From JAVVTR01 sp036653535 (lineage in GTDB: Bacteria > Bacteroidota > Bacteroidia > Bacteroidales > P3), in NCBI GenBank assembly GCA_036653535.1, contig JAVVTR010000009.1, forward strand, positions 1 to 64,000: 64,000 nt of DNA. Reading direction: 5' to 3'. Numbering within the stretch: the stretch's first letter is position 1; every line of letters begins with the position of its first letter. The notes under the pieces are model-generated. The model searched no databases. It had not been told where the DNA came from and was given only the letters and a program-made list of their open reading frames with translations. Made by a program: the position numbers and the translations under genes. This document shows positions 1-7,193 of the stretch, one piece after another.

Positions 1-379
1 GCTTTGTAGAGCGAAGAAATTGTCGATTTTATATCAATGGTGAGTAAAAATAGAATATATAGAATGAAATGTTTCATAAAAATTTATGCAAAAAAAGCCA
101 CCCACCAAATAGTAGTTTTGTTTTTATTGTGAAACGAATGTAATGCATTTTTTTGAATAAAAAAACAAATGAATCTATTTTTACTTTCACAGGAACCTAA
201 TTTTAATAAATAGGTCTTATGGACCGATTGCTTGTATTCTGCCGAAGCAGGCAATTGTCGGCTTTGCCAATTCTATGAGGTTTATTTTACACTCTTTGGG
301 CAGCTTACCAACACATGTTTGTTTCATAAGAAAATATTATTGCAAAAATCTATACTTTTCCCTAAACCACTCATAAGCT
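1..379. other. Non-coding AT-rich stretch
   Basis: I see no convincing gene here. Positions 198-220 carry one copy of a 23-bp sequence that recurs exactly at 51049-51071 and nearly exactly at 59734-59756. Positions 241-275 can form short hairpins (for example GGCAATT with the GCC-rich stretch after it). The rest is low-complexity A/T sequence next to the mobile-element remnants that follow. Confidence 0.6.
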
Positions 380-490
380 CTATCCTAACAACATCCGATT
401 AAACTCCTCCATAGCTTCCACTTTCTGTTGCTGTAATATTCGTGCATAGGTCAATGTAACCTTTACTGAAGAATGCCACAATATCTTGTT
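380..490 (-). pseudogene. C-terminal fragment of a tyrosine recombinase
   Basis: Read on the minus strand this short frame encodes LWHSSVKVTLTYARILQQQK followed by about 15 residues and a TAG stop at 380-382. That is the end of a phage-type integrase: the final H/W-containing box and the catalytic tyrosine (LTYARI). No core domain precedes it in this orientation. The sequence just upstream instead belongs to a plus-strand integrase fragment. It is therefore a remnant, probably left by inversion or recombination between integrase copies. The family assignment rests on the motif only. Confidence 0.6.
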
Positions 491-676
491 GATAATCTCA
501 ATCCCATCCCGCAGTTGGAAATTCAGCGAGATATTTTTGTTTTTCAATGCCTGATTGGCTGTCGAGTTGGTGACTTAATCAAAATGACAAAAGCCAACCT
601 AATCAACGGAGCGATTGAGTATATCCCACGCAAGACCAAAGAGGGGCGACCGCTGACGATTATTATTGAGGAATAA
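473..676 (+). pseudogene. Middle fragment of a tyrosine recombinase
   Basis: The frame reads IQRDIFVFQCLIGCRVGDLI and then IEYIPRKTKEGRPLTI. This matches the start of the catalytic domain of Bacteroidetes integrases: the active-site arginine lies in GCRVGDL and a candidate catalytic lysine in RKTKEGR. The SAM-like N-terminal domain and the H-x-x-R and tyrosine boxes are missing, so it cannot be active. It runs directly into the DUF1016 fragment at about 679 and abuts the inverted C-terminal fragment on its left. Its ATG at 473 is probably not a real start. Confidence 0.6.
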
Positions 677-678
677 GG

Positions 679-1533
679 GGTAAAGATCGGGCAGAGTATG
701 GTACGTATCTAATTCAGAATCTTGCAAAGAATATTGAAGCAGATTTTGGGAGTGGATTTTCCTATCGGTAACTAGCATTTTGCAGACAGTTTTATCGCAC
801 TTATCCAATTGCGAATACAGTGTGTGCGCAATTGAATTGGTCTCAATATAAATTACTTATATCTATTACTGACAAGGACAAACGTGAATATTATCAATTA
901 GAAGCCATTAATAACGCATGGACTAAACGTGAATTGAAGCGACAAATAAATTCGGGGCTGTACGAGCGATTATTGTTGAGTAATGACAAGAGAGCAGTTC
1001 TTGAGGTTGCTCGTAAAGAGCGTATTCCTGAATCTCCGGCTGAAATCATTAAAGACCCGATGGTGCTTGAGTTTCTTGGACTGAAGCGAGATGCTACATA
1101 CTACGAGAAAGATTTGGAGAGTGCATTAATCACACATTTACAGTCGTTTCTACTGGAACTTGGAAATGGATTCTCGTTTGTAGCAAGGCAGAAACGTATC
1201 TTATTAGAAGATGATGAGTTTTTTGCGGACTTAGTTTTCTACAATAGATTGTTGCGCTGTTTTATGGTGATTGAACTTAAAACTCACAAAATCACTCACG
1301 AGGATATTGGGCAGTTGCAAATGTATGTAAATTACTATGATCGCAACGAAAAGATGACCGAAGAGAACCCAACTATTGGGATATTACTCTGTGCTGACAA
1401 GAATAATACATTGGTTAAATACACATTGCCAGAGAACAACAATACAATTATGGCAAGTAAATACCAACTCTATTTACCGTCGGAAACCGAATTAGCGGAG
1501 CAATTAAAGATAGAATTAAACGAATTAGAGTAG
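679..1533 (+). pseudogene. DUF1016 (YhcG-type) PDDEXK nuclease, broken
   Basis: From 820 an open frame of 237 codons encodes the C-terminal half of a DUF1016 protein. It contains the PD-(D/E)xK core FFADLVFYNRLLRCFMVIEL K, with D137, E152 and K154 as likely metal and catalytic residues, and the family's EDIGQLQMYVNYYD segment. Upstream, in the same frame, the N-terminal domain is still readable (AEYGTYLIQNLAKNIEADFG, then SGFSYR) but is cut by a TAA at 769-771. It then resumes as LAFCRQFYRTYPI. About 50 to 60 N-terminal residues are absent because the frame joins the integrase fragment at about 676. Family members occur next to type I restriction loci and integrases. A GTG at 820 could permit expression of the nuclease half, but I treat the gene as decayed. 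Confidence 0.7.
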
Positions 1534-1538
1534 AATTT

Positions 1539-1757
1539 ATGGGGCAACAAGAATACGATACATTCCGTGAGCAGATGAAGCAGTGGATGTTGGATAATTC
1601 CGACATCTATGACGAGTTCGAGGAGGTGATGAACTCGCAGAGCGATATGGGTGTGCAGCAGATTATGGCTCAGGCAATGACGTTGGTTCCCGAATATGGT
1701 AATCTAATTTTTAAAAACCAACCTAGATTTTTACTGGATCCTTTTTTTTCAATCTAA
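1539..1757 (+). CDS. Small hypothetical protein, probably truncated
   Basis: This 72-codon frame begins 5 bp after the DUF1016 stop. It is rich in acidic residues and methionine (DNSDIYDEFEEVMNSQSD). I do not recognise the family. The last dozen or so residues (KNQPRFLLDPFFSI) look like read-out into unrelated AT-rich DNA, so the gene may be the head of a longer lost protein. Its position suggests it belonged to the same degraded element as the DUF1016 gene. Confidence 0.35.
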   Translation: MGQQEYDTFREQMKQWMLDNSDIYDEFEEVMNSQSDMGVQQIMAQAMTLVPEYGNLIFKNQPRFLLDPFFSI

Positions 1758-1799
1758 AACATCAAAAAAAGAAGGTGTTTTAAAACGGAACAAAAAAAA

Positions 1800-1842
1800 T
1801 AAGTGCAATATTTTCAATAAATCACTGAATATATTGCACTTA
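1800..1842 (-). terminator. Rho-independent terminator of tRNA-Gln
   Basis: Positions 1800-1811 and 1831-1842 form a perfect 12-bp inverted repeat (AAGTGCAATAT paired with ATATTGCACTT) around a 19-nt loop. On the minus strand the stem is followed by a run of eight T. It lies just downstream of the tRNA, as expected for its terminator. Confidence 0.7.
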
Positions 1843-1848
1843 TATCGT

Positions 1849-1918
1849 TGACCAACCAGGATTCGAACCTGGAATGACGGTACCAAAAACCGTTGTGTTA
1901 CCATTACACCATTGGTCA
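1849..1918 (-). tRNA. tRNA-Gln (anticodon UUG)
   Basis: The minus strand reads TGACCAA...TTGGTCA for the acceptor stem, GGTTCGAATCC for the T arm, and an anticodon stem ACGGT/ACCGT enclosing the loop TTTTGGT. This gives anticodon TTG (Gln). The CCA end is not encoded. The gene has its own promoter and terminator. Recombinase fragments lie on its 3' side within 1.5 kb, which fits past use of this tRNA as an integration site, although I see no clear direct repeat of its 3' end. Confidence 0.93.
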
Positions 1919-1936
1919 ATGAAGCGAATGGGAGTG

Positions 1937-1968
1937 CAAAAGTAAAATAAAAAAATTAAACAAGCAAA
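1937..1968 (-). promoter_or_regulatory. Promoter of tRNA-Gln
   Basis: On the minus strand TTTG (1965-1968) is separated by exactly 20 nt from TACTTTTG (1937-1944). This matches the Bacteroidetes primary-sigma consensus TTTG-N20-TAnnTTTG. The expected start of transcription is about 10 nt before the mature tRNA 5' end. Confidence 0.75.
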
Positions 1969-2153
1969 TTTTATGAGAAGTTTAAATTTTAACTTGGGAC
2001 CTTGCTTTTTACTGCTTTTTTTATGGTTAAAGGATGTATTAAATTCTTTTATTTTGGTTCAGCATTGCTTATCTTAAATTTTCAAGGTTACAAACGGAGC
2101 TTTTGTACCTTTGTATAGGATAAGTATTGATTTTGAAATTTTAGAAAATGGGC

Positions 2154-3089
2154 CTATGAATTTTCACCACAGGCTATCATATTCTTTTTTAAACCTTCCA
2201 AACCTGCTCTGCTAAGAGGACTGTCTTTAAACAGTTTTTGAAATTCGGCTTCTTCTAAATGAAATAACATTGGGGGATTTAAATTTAGTATAGGAGGACT
2301 TGCTTCTAATTCCTTGTGGTTACTAAAGATGGAAATTTTCTTATTGCAAGGACAGGCATTTTGGCATCGGTCACAGCCAAACCAAGTGCCTTTGGGTAGT
2401 GCAGGTCGTTCGCCTTTATCTTCAATGGTAAGGTAGGATAGGCAGTGGCTGGCATTCATGCCGTTTTGTAGAGCTGAGCCGGGGCAAGCCTCTTGACAAA
2501 GGTGACATTGAAAACAAGGATGGCCTTCTTGATCTTGAGAAAGAGGTAGAAGAGGATGGTCGTAAGTTTGGCAGGGTAGATTGCATAGGAGTATGCCTAT
2601 AAGGCAAAAGCTACCCAGGCGAGGATGTAGTAGCAAGGTGTTGCGTCCAATATGGCCTAAGCCTGCTTTTTGAGCCCAAGCTTTTTCTAAAATGGGTGCT
2701 GTGTCTACCAAACATCGGCATTGAGCAAGGGGGTAGACCGATTGTATAAATTCTTGAAGAAGAAAGAGCTTTTTTTTAATAAAAATGTGATAATCTTCGC
2801 CTTGTGCAAAAAGAGCTATATGGGGGTTTATAGGCTGAAGCGAATCTTTTCCGTAGTGTATTAATGTTACTAATATGCTTTTACAGGAGGGGAAAACGAG
2901 AGCGGGATTGGCGCGTTGTATTGGGTTCCTTGCCAAGTACGACATCTCTGCCTGCCTGCCTTGTTTCAGAAAATTTTGTAAATAAATTAAATCTTCGTTT
3001 AAGTTAGAAACTGGAGCTATACCAATATCATCCAATCCTATCTCTATAGCTTTCTTCTTTAGAAGACTACTATTTAGAATATTGTCCAT
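2154..3089 (-). CDS. queG: Epoxyqueuosine reductase QueG
   Basis: QueG reduces epoxyqueuosine to queuosine in tRNA, the last step of queuosine synthesis, using cobalamin and two [4Fe-4S] clusters in the cytoplasm. The 311-residue protein has the QueG N-terminal domain with the block CLVDTAPILEKAWAQKAGLG followed by HIGRNTLLL, around residues 125-150. It also has two ferredoxin-like cysteine sets: CFQCHLCQEACPGSAL, and CDRCQNACPCNKK. Length is normal for the family. It lies 19 bp downstream of ruvB and is probably cotranscribed. Its need for cobalamin links it to the B12 uptake locus at 20-25 kb. Confidence 0.93.
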   Translation of the reverse strand: MDNILNSSLLKKKAIEIGLDDIGIAPVSNLNEDLIYLQNFLKQGRQAEMSYLARNPIQRANPALVFPSCKSILVTLIHYGKDSLQPINPHIALFAQGEDYHIFIKKKLFLLQEFIQSVYPLAQCRCLVDTAPILEKAWAQKAGLGHIGRNTLLLHPRLGSFCLIGILLCNLPCQTYDHPLLPLSQDQEGHPCFQCHLCQEACPGSALQNGMNASHCLSYLTIEDKGERPALPKGTWFGCDRCQNACPCNKKISIFSNHKELEASPPILNLNPPMLFHLEEAEFQKLFKDSPLSRAGLEGLKKNMIACGENS

Positions 3090-3108
3090 GAGCGTTTTGC
3101 CTTAGAAA

Positions 3109-4134
3109 TTAAAAAAGGGTATTGGGCTGGTTGTTTCCAAAAAAACGACCTAAATGTTGATAGGCTGCTTGTGTGGCTTCTCTTCCACGTGGTGTACGCA
3201 TGAGGTAGCCTTCTTGAATCAGAAAAGGTTCGTACACTTCTTCAATGGTGCCGGTTTCTTCTCCAACGGCAGTGGCAATAGTATTTAAGCCCACTGGACC
3301 TCCCTTAAATTTATCTATGATAGTAAGAAGAATACGATTGTCCATTTCATCTAAGCCGTGTTTGTCTACATGAAGTGCCTCCAAGGCGTATTGTACAATG
3401 TTCATATCAATGCGGCCGTCTCCTTGTATTTGAGCGAAGTCACGTACCCGGCGTAAAAGCAAATTGGCAATACGTGGAGTTCCTCTGCTTCGGCGGGCGA
3501 TTTCAAAAGCAGCATCGGTGTAAATTTCTACGCGGAGTAGAGCGGCGGAGCGTTCTATGATTTTTTTTAGCGTTTCTGCGGTGTAATAGGTTAGGCGTGC
3601 GTTGATACCAAAGCGGGAACGGAGTGGAGAGGTTAGTAATCCCGATCGGGTGGTGGCTCCAATGAGGGTAAAAGGATTTAGTGCAATTTGTACACTGCGC
3701 GCATTGGGGCCTGTTTCTATCATAATATCTATTCTATAATCTTCCATGGCCGAATAAAGATATTCTTCTACTATGGGACTAAGACGGTGTATCTCGTCAA
3801 TAAATAACACATCATTAGGTTCCAAATTAGTAAGTAAACCCGCTAACTCACCGGGTTTATCCAATACCGGTCCGGAAGTGGTTTTTACATTAACACCTAA
3901 CTCATTGGCTATAATATAAGATAAGGTTGTTTTTCCCAGGCCTGGAGGTCCATGTAAAAGGACGTGATCTAAAGCTTCTTTCCTTTGTTTGGCAGCCATG
4001 ACGAAAACTTTTAAATTTTCAATAATGTTTGCTTGGCCTTGAAAACTATCAAAAAAAGATGGGCGAAGCGCTCTTTCCACTTCCTTTTCAGAGGGAGATA
4101 AAACATTCCCTTCTGGATTTAAATTTTCGTTCAT
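3109..4134 (-). CDS. ruvB: Holliday junction helicase subunit RuvB
   Basis: RuvB is the AAA+ motor that drives branch migration of Holliday junctions with RuvA. The 341-residue protein shows the family layout: Walker A GPPGLGKTT at residues 62-70, Walker B FIDEIHRL at about 111-118, sensor 1 GATTRSG, the arginine-finger segment SPLRSRFG, and a C-terminal winged-helix domain (GGPVGLNTIATAVGEETGTI). It is complete and ordinary. ruvA and ruvC are not in the window. The gene precedes queG on the same strand. Confidence 0.97.
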   Translation of the reverse strand: MNENLNPEGNVLSPSEKEVERALRPSFFDSFQGQANIIENLKVFVMAAKQRKEALDHVLLHGPPGLGKTTLSYIIANELGVNVKTTSGPVLDKPGELAGLLTNLEPNDVLFIDEIHRLSPIVEEYLYSAMEDYRIDIMIETGPNARSVQIALNPFTLIGATTRSGLLTSPLRSRFGINARLTYYTAETLKKIIERSAALLRVEIYTDAAFEIARRSRGTPRIANLLLRRVRDFAQIQGDGRIDMNIVQYALEALHVDKHGLDEMDNRILLTIIDKFKGGPVGLNTIATAVGEETGTIEEVYEPFLIQEGYLMRTPRGREATQAAYQHLGRFFGNNQPNTLF

Positions 4135-4184
4135 ACTGTTGTTTTACTTACGGATAAATATTGGCGATTAAGGGTGCGTTTAAA

Positions 4185-4220
4185 TGCTAAGCGGCCGGAT
4201 GTGTATCCGACCGCTTAGCA
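4185..4220. terminator. Strong hairpin between ssrA and ruvB
   Basis: TGCTAAGCGG plus CGGAT (4185-4200) pairs with ATCCG plus CCGCTTAGCA (4205-4220) around the loop gtgt, with a single C-A mismatch. It lies just 3' of the tmRNA gene on the minus strand. There is no T run after it, so it may be a processing site or a Rho-type stop rather than a classical terminator. Confidence 0.5.
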
Positions 4221-4257
4221 CGATAAATCGGAGATATCCGATAGTTTTTATGTGTGT

Positions 4258-4634
4258 TGGTGGAGCCGGGCGGAATCGAACCGCCGTCCAAACAAGTAGC
4301 AAAAAAGCTTTCTACATGCGTATTTCCTCTTTTGTTTTCGAGAAAAAAGCCGGCGAGGAACCATCCAACTTTTATCCTTATCCTCTATTTTCGATATAGA
4401 CTTCGAGGCGCAATCTTACCGAAATCGACTTTAATTTTATACTTCAGCGAACGAGCCGTCAGATCAAGGCTTTCCGGGAAGCATCTCATGATTAGTATCT
4501 AATACTAAGCTGCGAGAGCGTAATTGTTGTTGTTGCCGTTTAATGGCGTGAGCATTGAGATTAACGAGGCTTATTGCTCAACCCTCGGCATGCTTACATT
4601 CCCACTATCCTCGCTGTCAAAACCAATCGGCCCC
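4258..4634 (-). ncRNA. ssrA: Transfer-messenger RNA (tmRNA)
   Basis: tmRNA rescues stalled ribosomes and tags the unfinished protein for proteolysis. The minus strand starts GGGGCCGATTGGTTTTGACA and ends with a T arm (GGTTCGATTCC) and GGCTCCACCA. The ends pair as the alanine-like acceptor stem, and CCA is encoded. The internal reading frame at 4505-4537 gives GNNNNYALAA and then TAG. The resume codon GGC is inferred. The region 3' of the tag has the usual pseudoknot-rich content. Total length is 377 nt. Confidence 0.93.
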
Positions 4635-4680
4635 TAAATAGGGAAAGGGCTTTGGAGGTTGTTAAAGGGTAATAAACTTA

Positions 4681-4688
4681 CAAAGATA
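4681..4688 (-). promoter_or_regulatory. Probable -7 element of ssrA
   Basis: The minus strand reads TATCTTTG, a perfect -7 box, about 47 nt before the mature tmRNA 5' end. The -33 position has TCTT rather than TTTG, so only the -7 element is well supported. Confidence 0.45.
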
Positions 4689-4820
4689 CATATTTTATGT
4701 GAAAGTATAAGAAAATATTAATAATTTGTAGTTTATAAACACTAAAAAGTATAACTATAATATAATTGAAAATCAATTATATGTATTTTTTAAGGAGATT
4801 AAGTTGTCTAAAAACAGATT

Positions 4821-4912
4821 GGTTTTGTTCTAAAATTTGCAGCGTGCTTAAACTTTGTGTCTATTTTAAAGAAACTCTGTGGTTTTGTTCTAAAATTTGC
4901 CGCATGCTTAAA
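4821..4912. repeat. Two direct repeats, 60 bp apart
   Basis: GGTTTTGTTCTAAAATTTGC occurs at 4821-4840 and again at 4881-4900. The similarity continues for 12 more bases with two differences (the GCGTGCTTAAAC and GCATGCTTAAAC ends). They fill part of the 360-bp gap between ssrA and the acyl-CoA synthetase gene. No gene is visible in this gap. Confidence 0.7.
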
Positions 4913-4996
4913 CCGGCACCGTGCTTGTTTCTTTTATGTTTTTGGGGAAACGCTATTTTAAAAATTAGATATTGGTTTTCTCGGATTATGATAGAA

Positions 4997-6661
4997 TTAA
5001 TCTTTAGTTATTTGATATAAGAATCTTTTGATGCTTCGTTTTGGAGTCTTCTCAAATTCTTCACTTATTATACGAATACGGTTGAGTTGGCTGTAGGATG
5101 GCAAGCTTGCATTTAGTTCAGCTCTGTTTTGTTCCATAATTTTACGAATATCCGTGATGGTTACATTGTCTCTATCTGCAGATTCAAAATCGGGGTATAC
5201 GCATGCTTCTAACTTTCCTTCTCCCATATCTAAGACCAAGGATTCTGCCACTAAAGGCATGGTATTTAAGGCATCTTCTATTTCTTCTGGATAAATATTT
5301 TGTCCGTTGGATCCTAAAATCATGGTTTTGCTTCGACCTTTGATGAAAAGATTACCTTCTGCGTCTATGGTGCCTAAATCTCCGGTTTTTAGCCATCCGT
5401 CTTTGGTAAAGACGGCTTGAGTGGCTGCTTCGTTTTTATAGTAGCCTAACATCACATTATCGCCTTTGACTAAAATTTCCCCCACTTTATTTTCAGGATC
5501 TGGCGAGTCTATGGTGATCTCCATTCTTGGAGCGGCTTTTCCACAGGAATGAAGCTTGTGGCTATCCCAAGGAGCATAGGTGATAATGGGACCACATTCG
5601 GTCATTCCATAGCCGATGGTGTAGGGAAATTGCATACGTTTGAAAAAATCTTCCGTTTCTCGATTAAGAGGAGCTCCGCCTATAATTACTTCGTAGAATT
5701 TCCCTCCAAAAGCGGAAACTAATTTTTGTTTTATTTGGTTGGTAATGGTGCTATCTATAATAGGAAGTTTTAAAAGCGCTTTGATAGCCGGACGATCTAA
5801 AATGGGTTGTATTTGTTTTTTATAAATTTTTTCTACAATAAGAGGAACGGCAATAATAAGATCCGGTTTAATGGCGCTAAAAGCTTCGAAAATAATTTTG
5901 GGAGAAGGGGTTCTGGTTAAGAAAAAAATATGACAGCCTACTGCAAATTCGAATAAAAATTCAAAGGACATTCCATACATGTGTGCCATAGGAAGTAGGG
6001 AAACGACATTAGAATTTTCGTTTATAGATGGAATAACTTCACAGGCAAAAAGAAGATTGGAATGGAGGGAACGATAGGGGAGCATAACGCCTTTGGAATG
6101 GCTGGTAGTTCCGGAGGTATAACTAATTACGGCCAAATCGTTGGCTTGGTTTTGATGAAATCGGACATCTGCTTTAGTGAAAGCTTTGGGGTAACGTTCC
6201 CCAAAAATTTTATTAAGATTTTCTCTTGCATAATTGCATTGGTTGGAGCAGCAATAAAGAATAGAAAAATCGCTTAAAGAATAAATAGCCGAAAGTCGTA
6301 TCATATCGGAGGGAACCATGTTTTCCCAAGTAGTATCTCCTACAAAAAGAAGTTTTGCTTCGCAATGATTTACAATGTGATGTAGGCTATCTGGCTTAAA
6401 TTCGTGTAAAATAGGAACGATTACGGCACCGTAACTGAGGGTGGCAATAAAGGCAATAGCCCAATTGGAGGAATTACGTCCAATAAGAGCTATCTTATCT
6501 CCTTTTTGTACCCCACATTCTTCAAAAAGAATATGTAGTTTGAATATTTTACGTGCTATATCTTTATATTGAAAAGTGGCGCCTTGATAATCGGTTAAAG
6601 CAGGAAGTTCCCAGTGCTCTTTGATACTATTTTCCATTATGGATAAAAAGCTGCTTTCCAT
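4997..6661 (-). CDS. AMP-forming acyl-CoA synthetase
   Basis: The enzyme activates a carboxylic acid, most likely a medium or long-chain fatty acid, to its CoA thioester through an acyl-AMP. The 554-residue protein has the adenylate-forming P-loop YTSGTTSHSKG at residues 181-191, the YGMTECGP motif, GEILVKGDNVMLGYY, the hinge aspartate in DGWLKTGDLG, and a C-terminal FIKGRSKTMILGSNGQNIYP segment. There is no signal peptide. The start at 6661 gives the N terminus usual for Bacteroidetes homologues; a second ATG lies at 6634. A good -7 box precedes it at 6697-6704. The acyl substrate cannot be read from the sequence. Confidence 0.88.
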   Translation of the reverse strand: MESSFLSIMENSIKEHWELPALTDYQGATFQYKDIARKIFKLHILFEECGVQKGDKIALIGRNSSNWAIAFIATLSYGAVIVPILHEFKPDSLHHIVNHCEAKLLFVGDTTWENMVPSDMIRLSAIYSLSDFSILYCCSNQCNYARENLNKIFGERYPKAFTKADVRFHQNQANDLAVISYTSGTTSHSKGVMLPYRSLHSNLLFACEVIPSINENSNVVSLLPMAHMYGMSFEFLFEFAVGCHIFFLTRTPSPKIIFEAFSAIKPDLIIAVPLIVEKIYKKQIQPILDRPAIKALLKLPIIDSTITNQIKQKLVSAFGGKFYEVIIGGAPLNRETEDFFKRMQFPYTIGYGMTECGPIITYAPWDSHKLHSCGKAAPRMEITIDSPDPENKVGEILVKGDNVMLGYYKNEAATQAVFTKDGWLKTGDLGTIDAEGNLFIKGRSKTMILGSNGQNIYPEEIEDALNTMPLVAESLVLDMGEGKLEACVYPDFESADRDNVTITDIRKIMEQNRAELNASLPSYSQLNRIRIISEEFEKTPKRSIKRFLYQITKD

Positions 6662-6696
6662 GTTGTTGTTTTGTATGTAGAAAATAAAAGTTAGAA

Positions 6697-6704
6697 CAAA
6701 GATA
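6697..6704 (-). promoter_or_regulatory. -7 element for the acyl-CoA synthetase gene
   Basis: The minus strand reads TATCTTTG, fitting TAnnTTTG, about 36 nt before the start codon. The -33 box is poor. Confidence 0.45.
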
Positions 6705-6781
6705 CGTTTTTTTTTATAGTATGAATAAAATAGGGCTTGTTTAAGGATGTTTAGGACTTAAATAAATAGTAAAAAAAGTGT

Positions 6782-6789
6782 TATCTTTG
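6782..6789 (+). promoter_or_regulatory. -7 element upstream of the hydrogenase genes
   Basis: TATCTTTG lies 39 nt before the first [2Fe-2S] gene. At the -33 position (6758-6761) the bases are TTAA, a half match to TTTG. It is divergent from the acyl-CoA synthetase promoter in the same 167-bp gap. Confidence 0.5.
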
Positions 6790-6828
6790 TAGCTTATTTG
6801 TTATGGACATTTAAAACGATCGGCGGTT

Positions 6829-7089
6829 ATGAAAAAAATACTGATTGAAATTTGTGTTGGGACTTCGTGCTATGTAATGGGTGCTTCGGAGTTAATGTTG
6901 ATAGAGGAACATCTTTCTCCTCTACAAAAAGAAAAGGTGGAAGTGAAAGGAACTACTTGTTTGGACGTTTGTCAAAATAAGGAAAATGGACACGCCCCTT
7001 TTGTACGTGTAGATGGAGATGTTTATGCGAATATGAACGTAGAACGCTTGCTCCATGTGATTGACGAAAGAATAAGACATTTGGAATAA
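6829..7089 (+). CDS. Thioredoxin-like [2Fe-2S] protein (NuoE/HndA-like)
   Basis: This 86-residue protein matches the thioredoxin-like [2Fe-2S] ferredoxin fold found in NuoE and in small hydrogenase subunits. Its cluster ligands are CVGTSC near residue 9 and CLDVC near residue 44. It is a soluble electron carrier or subunit. It precedes the [FeFe]-hydrogenase by 104 bp on the same strand, which suggests it passes electrons to or from that enzyme. It lacks the helical N-terminal part of true NuoE, so it should not be read as the missing complex I subunit. Confidence 0.8.
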   Translation: MKKILIEICVGTSCYVMGASELMLIEEHLSPLQKEKVEVKGTTCLDVCQNKENGHAPFVRVDGDVYANMNVERLLHVIDERIRHLE

Positions 7090-7193
7090 TTGGAATAAAA
7101 GAAATAAAATGAATAAGGCCTTTACCCCTTTATGATGTGAAAAAAATCAAAAAAAGTAGAGTAGGGTAAGGCTCTAAAAAAAGAGATAAAGAT

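Noticed and set aside
769..771. Possible stop-codon readthrough producing a full DUF1016 protein
   Set aside because: The N terminus is also missing and the gene is joined to an integrase fragment, so simple decay explains the TAA better.
2106..2113. Plus-strand TACCTTTG promoter box before queG
   Set aside because: No good -33 box exists and only a minus-strand gene lies downstream, so it is probably chance.
4766..5020. 84-codon plus-strand frame
   Set aside because: It consists of AT-rich repeat DNA and overlaps the end of the acyl-CoA synthetase gene; composition is not protein-like.
6829..7089. Missing complex I subunit NuoE
   Set aside because: The protein has only the thioredoxin-like half and belongs to the hydrogenase gene cluster.
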